In this document: piece by piece, positions 9,030-16,844 of the stretch
Numbering within the stretch: position 1 is the stretch's first letter
Layout: every line of letters begins with the position of its first letter
Assembly: GCA_023251255.1 (NCBI GenBank)
Contig: JAHEZD010000066.1
Location: 1-35,205, forward strand
From: Chitinophagaceae bacterium
Lineage (GTDB): Bacteria > Bacteroidota > Bacteroidia > Chitinophagales > Chitinophagaceae
Direction: 5' to 3'
Length of the DNA: 35,205 nucleotides
Translations under genes and position numbers: made by a program
Notes under the pieces: generated by a model
What the model saw: the letters and a program-made list of their open reading frames with translations, nothing else
Databases searched by the model: none
Told to the model about the DNA's origin: nothing

Positions 9030-9823
9030 AAGCAAGCCTGCACATACAGACCACTTTAAGCAATGGCTCAACCAAGTTGGGCAACTGTTATTTTTCACCA
9101 CCATTCAAGGTGATGAACATAACAGAAGATAAACAGGGCAGGGAACTGCACCTCATGCTCATGAGTTCCTCACCCGGCATTTTGGACGGGGATGAATATG
9201 AACTGCAGGTGGATGTGGTGGAGAATGGTTCCTTGCAATTGCATACCCAGGCCTATCAGCGTTTGTTCAATATGAAGGAAGGAGCAAAGCAAACAATGGA
9301 AGTCCATTTAAAAGAAGGCTCCTCCTTTACTTACCTGCCGCATCCATCGGTACCACATGAAAGCTCCATCTTCACTGCCAGGAACAATATTTACCTGAGC
9401 AGCAATTCCCAATTGGTCTGGGGTGAAATCCTGACCTGTGGCAGGAAGCTGAACGGCGAGGTATTCACATTTTCCAAGTACCATAGTATCACCCAGGTAT
9501 TCCTCCACAATAAGCTGATCATAAAGGAGAATTTATTGGTGCAGCCCATATTGCTCAATCCCAATTCAATGGGCCAACTGGCAGGGTTCACCCATCAGGC
9601 AAGTTTGATCGTGATGAATAACGGTACTGGCACTGCATTGGCCGATGCTGTACATGGTTACCTGGAGCCACAAACGGGTATTGATTTTGGTGTGTCCATT
9701 ACGCAAACAGGCAGTCTCCTTGTGAGGATCCTGGGCAATAGGGCAGAGCAACTGTACAACAGCCTAAAAGGCATTGCACAGCTTGCAGATAAGCAGGCCC
9801 TGCCAATTTTTGTTCAGGTTTAA
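9026..9823 (+). CDS. ureD: urease accessory protein UreD (UreH)
   Basis: Scaffold protein of the UreDFG complex, which binds apo-urease and is thought to channel nickel. 265 residues from the ATG at 9026, which overlaps the ureG stop (ATGA); a GTG six bases earlier is possible. Family features: an early [11 protein letters not shown] segment, [36 protein letters not shown] (conserved G-D and T-Q-A), then THLPHP-type stretch seen here as [16 protein letters not shown], and [14 protein letters not shown]. It is the last gene of the core urease operon. Sequence divergence is typical of Bacteroidota UreD. Confidence 0.92.
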   Translation: MKASLHIQTTLSNGSTKLGNCYFSPPFKVMNITEDKQGRELHLMLMSSSPGILDGDEYELQVDVVENGSLQLHTQAYQRLFNMKEGAKQTMEVHLKEGSSFTYLPHPSVPHESSIFTARNNIYLSSNSQLVWGEILTCGRKLNGEVFTFSKYHSITQVFLHNKLIIKENLLVQPILLNPNSMGQLAGFTHQASLIVMNNGTGTALADAVHGYLEPQTGIDFGVSITQTGSLLVRILGNRAEQLYNSLKGIAQLADKQALPIFVQV

Positions 9824-9844
9824 TGATATATATCAGTTCCATAA

Positions 9845-9877
9845 TTGTATATCCTGTAAACGGGAAATTTACCTTTG
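9845..9877 (+). promoter_or_regulatory. candidate Bacteroidota-type promoter for the SulP gene
   Basis: TTG at 9845-9847, a 22-bp spacer, then TACCTTTG at 9870-9877, which matches the Bacteroidota sigma-factor -7 consensus TAnnTTTG. It lies 21 bases upstream of the ATG at 9899. This suggests the transporter has its own promoter and is not only read from the urease operon. Call rests on motif match alone. Confidence 0.45.
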
Positions 9878-9898
9878 GCACACGAAGCTCTTTGGAAC

Positions 9899-11449
9899 AT
9901 GAAACGAACCATTAAATATTACCGCATCATTTGGCTGAGGCACGACCTGCCTGCTGGCCTCTCTGTTTTCCTCGTGGCACTCCCGCTTTGTTTGGGCATA
10001 TCCTTGGCCTCAGGTGCGCCCTTGTATGCGGGCCTTTTGTCTGGCATTATTGGGGGGCTGGTGGTTGGTCTGGCAAGTGGCTCCCAGTTGGCTGTCTCAG
10101 GCCCTGCCGCAGGTCTGTCCACCATAGTGGCGGCATCCATCATTTCATTGGGCAATTATCAATTGTTCCTGCTGGCTGTAATGGTAGCAGGTTTGTTCCA
10201 ACTGGTGTTGGGCTTGTTGAAACTGGGTGTCATTGCCAACTATTTCCCTTCATCCGTTATCAAGGGCATGCTTGCTGCTATTGGCATCCTGCTCATTTCC
10301 AAACAGGTACCCTTGGCATTGGGCTACAACCAGCCAGATTTCTGGACAAGTGGCTTCCTTAAATTGTTCAGTGCCACACATTTCCTTGGCAGTATCAGCA
10401 GCTTTTCACATCATATAACAAAGGGCGCCATATTGGTATCCTTTCTTTCATTGGCCATACTGATTGTGTTCCAGCAGCCCTTTGCAAAAAAGATAAGGGT
10501 TGTTCCTGCGCCATTATTGGTGGTGGTTATTGGCATCGTGGCCAATATGCTGTTTACGGCTACCGGTTCAGGCTTTGCATTGCAGCAAACACAACTGGTG
10601 AATATACCAGCCAATATTTTCGCCAGTATTTCCTTCCCGGACTTTTCAAAACTGTTTTCCAATAGTGAGATCTGGAAGGATGGCCTCATCATTGGCCTAC
10701 TGGCCACGCTGGAAACCCTGCTCTGCCTGGAAGCCATTGACAAGTTGGACAGGCGCAACCGCATCAGTCCAGTGAACCGTGAGCTTGTAGCGCAGGGAAT
10801 TGGCAATATGACTTGTGGCCTATTGGGCGCCATACCCATGACGGCAGTGGTGGTAAGGGGCGCCGCCAATGTGGATGCGGGCGGAAGAACAAAACTGTCT
10901 GCATTTACCCATGGGCTGTTCCTTTTGCTGGCCGTGCTGCTCGTGCCCTTCCTGCTCAACAGGATCCCCTATGCCTCGCTGGCCGCCATCCTGCTGGTTA
11001 CGGGCTATAACCTCACCAAGCCCAAGCTTTTCAGGAACATGTGGAGCCTGGGCTGGAAACAGTTCATCCCATTTCTAGTAACAATTATCGTGATCCTGTC
11101 CACCGACCTGTTAATAGGGGTGAGCATTGGCCTATTGATTTCCATTTATTTTATTGTGCGCAACAATTTCAAGGCCGAGTACAGGATCACCAAAACGCAC
11201 CATTTGGGCATCGAATCACATATTATCAAGTTGAACAGCAACGTTACGTTCCTGAATAAGGTAAATTTGAGGAAGGCTTTGGATGAAATACAGGAATACA
11301 GCGTATTGACCATTGATGGCAGCGACTGCAACTTTATCGATTACGATATCCTGGAAGTGATCAGTGAATACCATAGCAAGGCGCATGACAAGCATATAGA
11401 GCTCCATTTAAAAGGAATAGAAAAAGTAAGCGTAACAGCAGTACATTAG
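9899..11449 (+). CDS. SulP family inorganic anion transporter with STAS domain
   Basis: Inner-membrane anion carrier of the SulP/SLC26 family; substrates in the family include sulfate and bicarbonate. The ATG at 9899 gives 516 residues starting MKRTIKYYRIIWLRHDLPAGLSV. Features: DLPAGLSVFLVALPLCLGIS, the SGP motif region SGSQLAVSGPAAGLSTIV, GMLAAIGILLISKQVP, LATLETLLCLEAIDKLD (conserved E-T-L-L), NRELVAQGIGNMTCGLLGAIPMTAVVVRGAANVDAGGRTKLS, then a short C-terminal STAS domain from about residue 430 (VTFLNKVNLRKALDEI...LTIDGSDCNFIDYDILEVI). At least ten hydrophobic segments are visible. Sitting right after the urease operon it may handle (bi)carbonate from urea hydrolysis; that is inference, and sulfate transport is not excluded. 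Confidence 0.92.
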   Translation: MKRTIKYYRIIWLRHDLPAGLSVFLVALPLCLGISLASGAPLYAGLLSGIIGGLVVGLASGSQLAVSGPAAGLSTIVAASIISLGNYQLFLLAVMVAGLFQLVLGLLKLGVIANYFPSSVIKGMLAAIGILLISKQVPLALGYNQPDFWTSGFLKLFSATHFLGSISSFSHHITKGAILVSFLSLAILIVFQQPFAKKIRVVPAPLLVVVIGIVANMLFTATGSGFALQQTQLVNIPANIFASISFPDFSKLFSNSEIWKDGLIIGLLATLETLLCLEAIDKLDRRNRISPVNRELVAQGIGNMTCGLLGAIPMTAVVVRGAANVDAGGRTKLSAFTHGLFLLLAVLLVPFLLNRIPYASLAAILLVTGYNLTKPKLFRNMWSLGWKQFIPFLVTIIVILSTDLLIGVSIGLLISIYFIVRNNFKAEYRITKTHHLGIESHIIKLNSNVTFLNKVNLRKALDEIQEYSVLTIDGSDCNFIDYDILEVISEYHSKAHDKHIELHLKGIEKVSVTAVH

Positions 11450-11474
11450 TAAGTCGTTAGGATTATTTACAGAT

Positions 11475-11647
11475 GTTACGCAAAATGTCAAATACTGATG
11501 TCAGAGCCTGCCCCGACCATTCGGGGTTGAGCCTGCCTTAGCCGGTAGGCGGGCTTGTCGAAACCTATTTGAAACCAGATTGCCTTCGGGTAGTTCGGCA
11601 AGCTCACTATGACAAGGCTGACATATTCCTATAAATATTTGCGTAAC
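11475..11647. mobile_element. MITE-like element with terminal inverted repeats
   Basis: The segment starts GTTACGCAAAAT and ends with ATTTGCGTAAC, so the ends form an inverted repeat (GTTACGCAAA), with further partial matches (CTGATGTCAG on the left, CTGACATAT on the right). Interior has inverted pieces such as GAGCCTGCC / GGCGGGCTTG and the motif GTTCGGCAAGCTCACTATGACAA, a type of dispersed repeat familiar from Bacteroidota intergenic DNA. No coding capacity. No target-site duplication could be seen. It fills the gap between the SulP and UreH/NicO-like genes. Confidence 0.5.
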
Positions 11648-11684
11648 GTTAGTAAATGACCCAACCAGCTTCTAAAACAACAGC

Positions 11685-12386
11685 ATGCAAATAGAGCTTC
11701 AGATTTTATTGGTTACCGCTATCACCATTGCCTGTTTGCACACGGTAACCGGACCGGACCATTACCTTCCTTTCATCGCCCTGTCAAAGGCAAGGGGCTG
11801 GAGCTTTGCCAAAACATTGGTGTGGACCATCATCTGCGGCTGCGGCCATGTATGGAGCTCTGTTTTATTGGCATTGGGTGGCGCAGCCATTGGCTGGAAC
11901 CTGTCCAAGATAGCATGGCTGGAAAACATACGCGGTGGCATTGCAGGCTGGGTGCTGCTGCTCTTTGGTCTGGTGTATGGAATATGGGGCTTATGGCGGG
12001 CCTACAAGAATAAGCCGCACAAACATTTTGATACTTATGAAGATGGCAGCATGTATGTATATGAACACAAGCATGGGCAGGCCGTTCCATCGGCAGAAAG
12101 GTACAAGGTAACACCCTGGGTCATGTTCATCATCTTCTTGTTGGGCCCTTGCGAACCCATGATCCCCCTACTCTACTTCCCGGCAGCACAGCATTCATGG
12201 CATGGTATGTTGCTGCTCATTGTCATCTATACATTGTTCACCCTGCTCACCATGATAGCCATGGTGGTGCTTGGTTATTACGGGCTGGCATTCCTAAAAA
12301 CAGATAAGCTGGAAAAATACATGCATGCCCTAGGCGGGCTTACCCTATTGATTTGCGGAACAGGTATGGTGTTCATGAATTGGTAA
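11685..12386 (+). CDS. polytopic membrane protein, UreH/NicO-like (putative nickel transporter)
   Basis: 233-residue integral membrane protein with about six hydrophobic segments. The first contains CLHTVTGPDHYLPFIALSKARGW, an H-x5-D-H motif close to the HX4DH signature of nickel/cobalt permeases. A central hydrophilic loop is rich in His (KPHKHFDTYEDGSMYVYEHKHG), a likely metal-binding stretch, followed by FIIFLLGPCEPMIPLLYFP. The arrangement resembles the UreH/TauE-SafE-type and NicO-type families often placed beside urease genes. Role as the nickel supply for urease is inferred from motif plus neighbourhood; it lies on the same strand, 1.9 kb after ureD. It could instead be an exporter. 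Confidence 0.6.
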   Translation: MQIELQILLVTAITIACLHTVTGPDHYLPFIALSKARGWSFAKTLVWTIICGCGHVWSSVLLALGGAAIGWNLSKIAWLENIRGGIAGWVLLLFGLVYGIWGLWRAYKNKPHKHFDTYEDGSMYVYEHKHGQAVPSAERYKVTPWVMFIIFLLGPCEPMIPLLYFPAAQHSWHGMLLLIVIYTLFTLLTMIAMVVLGYYGLAFLKTDKLEKYMHALGGLTLLICGTGMVFMNW

Positions 12387-12411
12387 CCGTTGCTACGAAG
12401 GAGGCAATCTT

Positions 12412-12540
12412 GCGAGGAGTTGCGAGGAATGAAGCAAAGCAATCTTGCGAGGAGTTGCGAGGAACGAAGCAAAGCAATCTTGCGAGGAGTTGCGAGGAAC
12501 GAAGCAAAGCAATCTTGCGAGGAACGAAGCAATCTTCTTC
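12412..12540. repeat. 35-bp tandem repeat
   Basis: Units begin with GCGAGGAGTTGCGAGGAA at 12412, 12447 and 12482 (exact 35-bp spacing), then a partial unit ends near 12540. Each unit contains two overlapping GCGAGGA pieces followed by AAGCAATCTT. The core TGCGAGGAACGAAGCAATCT is a dispersed repeat type, related to segments near 30110-30200 in this window. The rest of the gap 12387-12599 shows nothing else. Confidence 0.9.
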
Positions 12541-12599
12541 ATTCGAAGCAACCATCCCATCTTATTCGATAATCGCTGGCACGGAGCAAAGGAATATCC

Positions 12600-13619
12600 C
12601 TACGCCATTTCCTCCGCCAGCAGCACTTTCGATCTGTCCACACAGTAAGGGCCATAATCGTTCAGTTTGGTTTTGCCACGGTTGGCCCTGGCCATGCGGG
12701 AAAACACGGATAGTTTCCTGTCGAACAGGAAACGGAACAGCAGCACCGTATAGGAAGTATGAGAATGCAGGGAAGTGTAATGCTTGCCGCCAATGGCTTT
12801 CAGCTTGGGCAGGTTGTTCCATGGAATGGAGGGGAAATCATGGTGCTCATTGTGGTAGCCCACATTCAGGTTCACCGAGTTCAATGGGCCATAATAGCTC
12901 TTGGTTTCCTGCTCACCATGGGTAAGGTAATGTTCCTGTACCCATCTGGCGCCCAAGGGATGCAGGCCAACGGAAAAGAAGAAACTGGCCAACAGGAACA
13001 CCAAGGCCTTGATGCCCAAAAAGTAGGTGAGCAAACCAATGAACACCACTTCCACCACCATATTGGTCACCGTCCAGGCATCCCATAAGGAAATCTCCTT
13101 CAGCCTTGCAGGGCGCAGCATCTGGAACAGGGGGTAGAACAGTAACCATATAGCCTTTCCAAACGCGGAGTTGTTGATCAGGCGCGCTTCCCAATGGTAG
13201 GGCATATCGCCATCCAGTTCTTCCACGCCCTGGAAACTATGGTGCTTGATATGGTACTTCTTGAAGGAAACCGCACTGGGCAGCACCATGGGCAGGTTGG
13301 CAATGATGCCCGCAATGGTATTCATGTAGCCCTTCTTGAAAACCAGGTTGTGCGCACATTCATGAATGCACACAAATAGGGTATGGCAGGCAAAGGCTCC
13401 AATTACATAAGCTGCACCCAGTACCAGCCACCAGCTTTTATCCTGTAGGTAAAAAGCCAAGGCCACCTGTATGCCCACGCACAGTAAAATAATGAGGAAG
13501 GTATAGGGATTGCGACCAATTAGGCCCCGTATTTCCGGATGTTCCTTGATGATCTCCTTGGTCCTTTGCTTGTGCGGTTCGCATGATTCACTCCATGCAA
13601 AACAGGTTGCTTTTTTCAT
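12600..13619 (-). CDS. fatty-acid desaturase of the sphingolipid delta-4 desaturase (DEGS-like) type
   Basis: 339-residue di-iron membrane desaturase. Three histidine boxes are intact: HECAH at 86-90, HIKHH at 123-127 and HNEHH at 256-260. Beyond the generic boxes, collinear similarity to animal dihydroceramide delta-4 desaturase (DEGS1) is visible by eye: N-terminal HPEI near residue 27, ANLPMVLPSAVSFKKYH, TYFLGIKALVFLLAS, GLHPLGARWVQEHY, SYYGPLN and NVGYHNEHHDFPSIP. In eukaryotes this enzyme introduces the 4,5-trans double bond in ceramide. Bacteroidota make sphingolipids, so a dihydroceramide substrate is plausible, but other acyl substrates are possible. It is a stand-alone gene on the minus strand, diverging from the methyltransferase gene with about 190 bp between starts. 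Confidence 0.88.
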   Translation of the reverse strand: MKKATCFAWSESCEPHKQRTKEIIKEHPEIRGLIGRNPYTFLIILLCVGIQVALAFYLQDKSWWLVLGAAYVIGAFACHTLFVCIHECAHNLVFKKGYMNTIAGIIANLPMVLPSAVSFKKYHIKHHSFQGVEELDGDMPYHWEARLINNSAFGKAIWLLFYPLFQMLRPARLKEISLWDAWTVTNMVVEVVFIGLLTYFLGIKALVFLLASFFFSVGLHPLGARWVQEHYLTHGEQETKSYYGPLNSVNLNVGYHNEHHDFPSIPWNNLPKLKAIGGKHYTSLHSHTSYTVLLFRFLFDRKLSVFSRMARANRGKTKLNDYGPYCVDRSKVLLAEEMA

Positions 13620-13808
13620 TTGGCATTATATTGTTCAGTCGCAACATAAGCAAAATATCCCTTAAAATAGCCTGTGGAATATATTGCACAGGTATTTGGC
13701 GCATTTTACCAGTTAGTTGGCAACGCTGGAACAAGGCCTTCAAAACCTGCGTTTCACTGCTGTATATGGCTACACTTGCCCAATAATTCCAAACCTTATC
13801 TTCGCCAA

Positions 13809-15347
13809 ATGCTCCCCCAACCATTCATCCAATCATTGCAGCAGGTAAAAGGCTTTGACCAAGCTGCCTTTGAGCAGGTACACCAATCTGGCCAGCAGGT
13901 AACCTCCATCAGGCTCAATCCCAAAAAACAGGAGATAAGGGATAGGGGGCAAGGGGCAATGGTGAATGGTGAAAGGTCAATGGTGAATGGTGAAGGGTCA
14001 AGCATCCAGCATCAAGGGTCAAATGTCAATGGTGAAGGGTCAAGCATCCAACATCCAGCATCCAGCATCCAGCATCCAGCCCCCAACCCCCAACCTCCAA
14101 CCTCCAACCTCCAACATCATACATCCAACATCATACCTCCTACATCCCTCCCCGTTCCCTGGTGCCCCCATGCCTACTACCTGGAACAGCGCCCCTCCTT
14201 CACGCTGGACCCAAGCTTCCATGCAGGGGCCTATTATGTGCAGGAAGCCAGCAGCATGTTCTTATGGGAAGCCCTGAGGCAAACGGTTGGGGAGGCGCCT
14301 TCGCAAACGGTACTGGACCTCTGTGCAGCCCCCGGTGGTAAAAGCACCTTGCTGTCCACCTATTTCCAGGAAGGGCTGGTAGTAAGTAATGAAGTGATCA
14401 AATCAAGGGCCAATATATTGGTGGAGAACATCAGCAAGTGGGGCAATGACAATGTGGTGGTCACCAACAACGATCCCCAGCATTTCCAGCAACTGCCCGG
14501 CTTCTTTGATGTGCTGGTGGTGGATGCACCCTGCAGCGGTAGCGGCCTGTTCAGGAAGGACCCCCATGCCATTGATGAATGGAGCGAGGGCAATGTGCAG
14601 TTGTGCAGCCAGCGTCAGCAAAGGATCCTGGGCGATGTGCTGCCCGCCCTGAAAGAAGGCGGCGTGCTCATCTACTCCACCTGCTCCTACAGCCCGGCAG
14701 AAGATGAGGACATAGCCGATTGGCTGGTGGGGGAAATGCACATGGAAAGCCTGCCACTGCAGTTGCAGGAAGATTGGAACATTGTGGAAACCATCTCTGC
14801 ACAACATAAGGCCCATGGCTACCGTTTTTACCCGGACAAGGTAAAAGGGGAGGGCCTCTTCATAGCAGCATTCAGGAAAACAGCCCCTGTGGAGGAAAAG
14901 AAACTGAAGGAACTGTCACTGCCCTGGCCCTCCAAGCGTGAAGCGGAAGTACTGCAAACGTTCATGGAATGGCCATTGGGCTATTTCCTTTTCAAGCAGG
15001 GCGATTGCATACGGGCCATGCCCCAGCAATGGGAACAGGCCCTCAAGAACCTCTCGGCCCATTTGTACATCAAAAAAGCAGGGATAGGGTTGGGGGCCGT
15101 AAAGGGCAAGGACTTTGTGCCGGAGCACGAATTAGCCGTAAGCGCATTATCTTTAACGCAAATGCAGTCCGTGGAACTGTCCAGGGAGCAGGCCCTGCAG
15201 TACCTGCGCAGGAAGGAACTGGTGGTGGAAGCGCCCAAAGGATGGACCCTGGTGAAGTACGATGGATGGGTACTCGGATGGATCAAGGCACTGCCCAACC
15301 GCATCAATAATTACTACCCACAGGAGTGGAGAATTTTAAAAGCTTAA
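13809..15347 (+). CDS. RsmF/RsmB-type rRNA (cytosine-5) methyltransferase containing a heptad-repeat insertion
   Basis: SAM-dependent m5C RNA methyltransferase, likely acting on 16S rRNA. The ATG at 13809 (MLPQPFIQSLQQVKGFDQ) is chosen; the frame is open further up to 13674 but without family similarity. The catalytic domain has LDLCAAPGGKSTLL (SAM site), VVDAPCSGSGLFRKDP and YSTCSYSPAEDED (the two catalytic Cys), then RsmF-like C-terminal domains (MEWPLGYFLFKQGDCI, RRKELVVEAPKGWTLVKYDGWVLGWIK). Product 512 residues. Odd: residues about 42-114 are low complexity (repeated SSIQHPAS-like text) and are encoded by 31 uninterrupted 7-bp repeat units at 13934-14150, exactly between NPKKQE and the conserved PVPWCPHAYYLEQRPSF. 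The array is 217 bp, not a multiple of 3, so loss or gain of one unit would shift the frame. Confidence 0.9.
   Translation: MLPQPFIQSLQQVKGFDQAAFEQVHQSGQQVTSIRLNPKKQEIRDRGQGAMVNGERSMVNGEGSSIQHQGSNVNGEGSSIQHPASSIQHPAPNPQPPTSNLQHHTSNIIPPTSLPVPWCPHAYYLEQRPSFTLDPSFHAGAYYVQEASSMFLWEALRQTVGEAPSQTVLDLCAAPGGKSTLLSTYFQEGLVVSNEVIKSRANILVENISKWGNDNVVVTNNDPQHFQQLPGFFDVLVVDAPCSGSGLFRKDPHAIDEWSEGNVQLCSQRQQRILGDVLPALKEGGVLIYSTCSYSPAEDEDIADWLVGEMHMESLPLQLQEDWNIVETISAQHKAHGYRFYPDKVKGEGLFIAAFRKTAPVEEKKLKELSLPWPSKREAEVLQTFMEWPLGYFLFKQGDCIRAMPQQWEQALKNLSAHLYIKKAGIGLGAVKGKDFVPEHELAVSALSLTQMQSVELSREQALQYLRRKELVVEAPKGWTLVKYDGWVLGWIKALPNRINNYYPQEWRILKA
13934..14150. repeat. 31-unit degenerate heptad array inside the methyltransferase gene
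   Basis: Reading in steps of seven from 13934 gives 31 consecutive units with no slip. Early units are of GTGAATG / GTCAATG type, later units ATCCAGC / ATCCAAC, then CTCCAAC and ATCATAC. The same unit vocabulary fills intergenic regions at 16306-16850 and 17803-18002. Confidence 0.93.
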
Positions 15348-15376
15348 CTTTACCGCCCTTGAACCCAAGATTTTTT

Positions 15377-16300
15377 ATGAAAAGAGTTGCCCTAATTGTT
15401 GCTTCATGCATGTTCGGTGCCCTGGTGTTTGCACAGAACAAAATTATTGTGCAGGGAACATTTCCCGATCTGTACATCCTGCACAAAACCACCTCCAAGG
15501 AATCCCTCACCAATATCAGCAGGCTCTACAACCTCGCTTCCACACCCGTGGTAAAGGTGAGCGATATCAGTGAGAACGGCATGGTAGCAGCAGGCAAGCA
15601 GGTACGCATACCCCTTAGCAGGAACAACTTCACGCAGGATGGGCAACAGGGCGAAAGTGAAACCCTCATAGCCCTGTATCACACCGTACAGAAGGGCGAG
15701 AACCTCTTCCGCATCAGCCAGTTGTACGGAAAGGTAAGGCTCGACTTCTTACGTGAATGGAACGACCTGAATGTGGATGTGATCCAACTGGGGCAGAAGA
15801 TCATCATAGGCCATTTAAGGGTACCCAGGGAAAAAGCAGGGGATATACTGGCAGCCATACCGCCCGATACTGGCGACAATGGCTACGAAATAACCGGCAC
15901 CACCCCAACCACCGAACCCAAAAAGGAACCCGAGCCTAAGAAAACCGATACCAGGACCACCAGCAATAACGACGATAACGATGAAGGCTTCTTCGTGGCC
16001 CAGTACCCATCGGACATCAAGGGCAAGCAGCAGGTAATCAAAGCAGGGGAGGCCGCCACCTTCAAGACCACCAGTGGCTGGAGCGATAAAAAATACTATG
16101 TGCTCATGAACGATGTGGTGCCCGGCACCATTGTGCGCATTACCGGCCCCAGCAGCAGGAGCGTATGTGCCAAGGTACTGGGTGCACTGCCCGACATGAA
16201 GGAAAATACCAGCCTCGTGGTAAGAATGAGCAATGCCACCGCTTCCGCCCTGCACATTTCCGATGCCAGTTTTCAAGTGCAGGTAAGTTATTTTAAGTAG
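15377..16300 (+). CDS. secreted LysM-domain protein with RlpA-like C-terminal domain
   Basis: The ATG at 15377 begins a signal peptide (MKRVALIVASCMFGALVFAQ); 307 residues. Two LysM-like modules follow: LHKTTSKESLTNISRLYNL... and the clearer YHTVQKGENLFRISQLYGKVRLDFLREWNDL. A Pro/Glu/Thr/Lys linker (TTPTTEPKKEPEPKK) separates them from a C-terminal domain with KYYVLMNDVVPGTIVRITGP...VCAKVLG..PDMKENTSLVVRMSNATASAL, which resembles the double-psi beta-barrel fold of RlpA-like proteins in Bacteroidota LysM proteins. A role in peptidoglycan binding is expected from LysM; enzymatic activity is not evident. It starts 29 bp after the methyltransferase stop and may be read through from it. Confidence 0.85.
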   Translation: MKRVALIVASCMFGALVFAQNKIIVQGTFPDLYILHKTTSKESLTNISRLYNLASTPVVKVSDISENGMVAAGKQVRIPLSRNNFTQDGQQGESETLIALYHTVQKGENLFRISQLYGKVRLDFLREWNDLNVDVIQLGQKIIIGHLRVPREKAGDILAAIPPDTGDNGYEITGTTPTTEPKKEPEPKKTDTRTTSNNDDNDEGFFVAQYPSDIKGKQQVIKAGEAATFKTTSGWSDKKYYVLMNDVVPGTIVRITGPSSRSVCAKVLGALPDMKENTSLVVRMSNATASALHISDASFQVQVSYFK

Positions 16301-16305
16301 GGCAG

Positions 16306-16844
16306 AAAGCTGAATGCCAAAAGCTGAATGCCGAAGGCTAAAGGCCAAGGGCCAAAAACTAAAATCTAGTATGGTGAATGGGCAAATGTCAATAGTCAAG
16401 CATCCAATATCTAGTATCCAGCATCAAGTGTCAATGGGCAAATGTGAATAGTCAATGGTGAATGGATAAATGTCAATAGTCAGCATCCAGTATCCAATAT
16501 TGAGTATCTAAAAATCCTACATCATAAATCATATATCCTACATCCTCCTCCCTCCACCTTAAACCCTATACCTTACGCCTTTCACCCCTTCTTCCCCCTC
16601 CTCCTTCACTAACATCCAACATTCCAACATCCAGTATCTAGCATCCAGTATCTAAAAATCCACATCATAAATCATACATCCTTTCCCTCCTCCCTCCACC
16701 TATCACCACTTTCACTAACATCCAACATTCCAACATCCAGTATCTAAAAATCCTACATCATAAATCATATATCCTACATCCTCTCCCTCCTCCTTACACC
16801 TTCCGCCTTCCACCTCCTTCTTCCCCCTCCTCCATAATCACCAA
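16306..16844. repeat. intergenic heptad-repeat block between LysM gene and fmt
   Basis: This 540-bp gap between two convergent genes has no gene. From 16306 to 16480 it reads as 25 uninterrupted heptads (AAAGCTG, AATGCCA, then CAATAGT and CCAGCAT types). A one-base slip follows, after which heptads continue (units ending in ATC, such as CTACATC, ATAAATC, CAGTATC). Larger words recur: the segment with CCTACATCATAAATCATAT appears at about 16516-16535 and again at about 16752-16771. Strong strand bias: the plus strand becomes pyrimidine-rich towards fmt (CCTCCTCC). The last codons of fmt (GRREEG) fall in such pyrimidine-rich DNA. Confidence 0.85.

Noticed and set aside
12412-12540. Possible CRISPR array
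   Set aside because: The 35-bp units are directly adjacent without unique spacers, and no cas genes are near.
12353-12925. Plus-strand ORF through the 35-bp repeats into the desaturase region
   Set aside because: It is repeat-encoded at the start and antisense to the well-supported desaturase for the rest.
14040-14222. Minus-strand ORF in the heptad array (repeated MLDAGCW text)
   Set aside because: It is a low-complexity translation of the repeat array opposite the methyltransferase gene.
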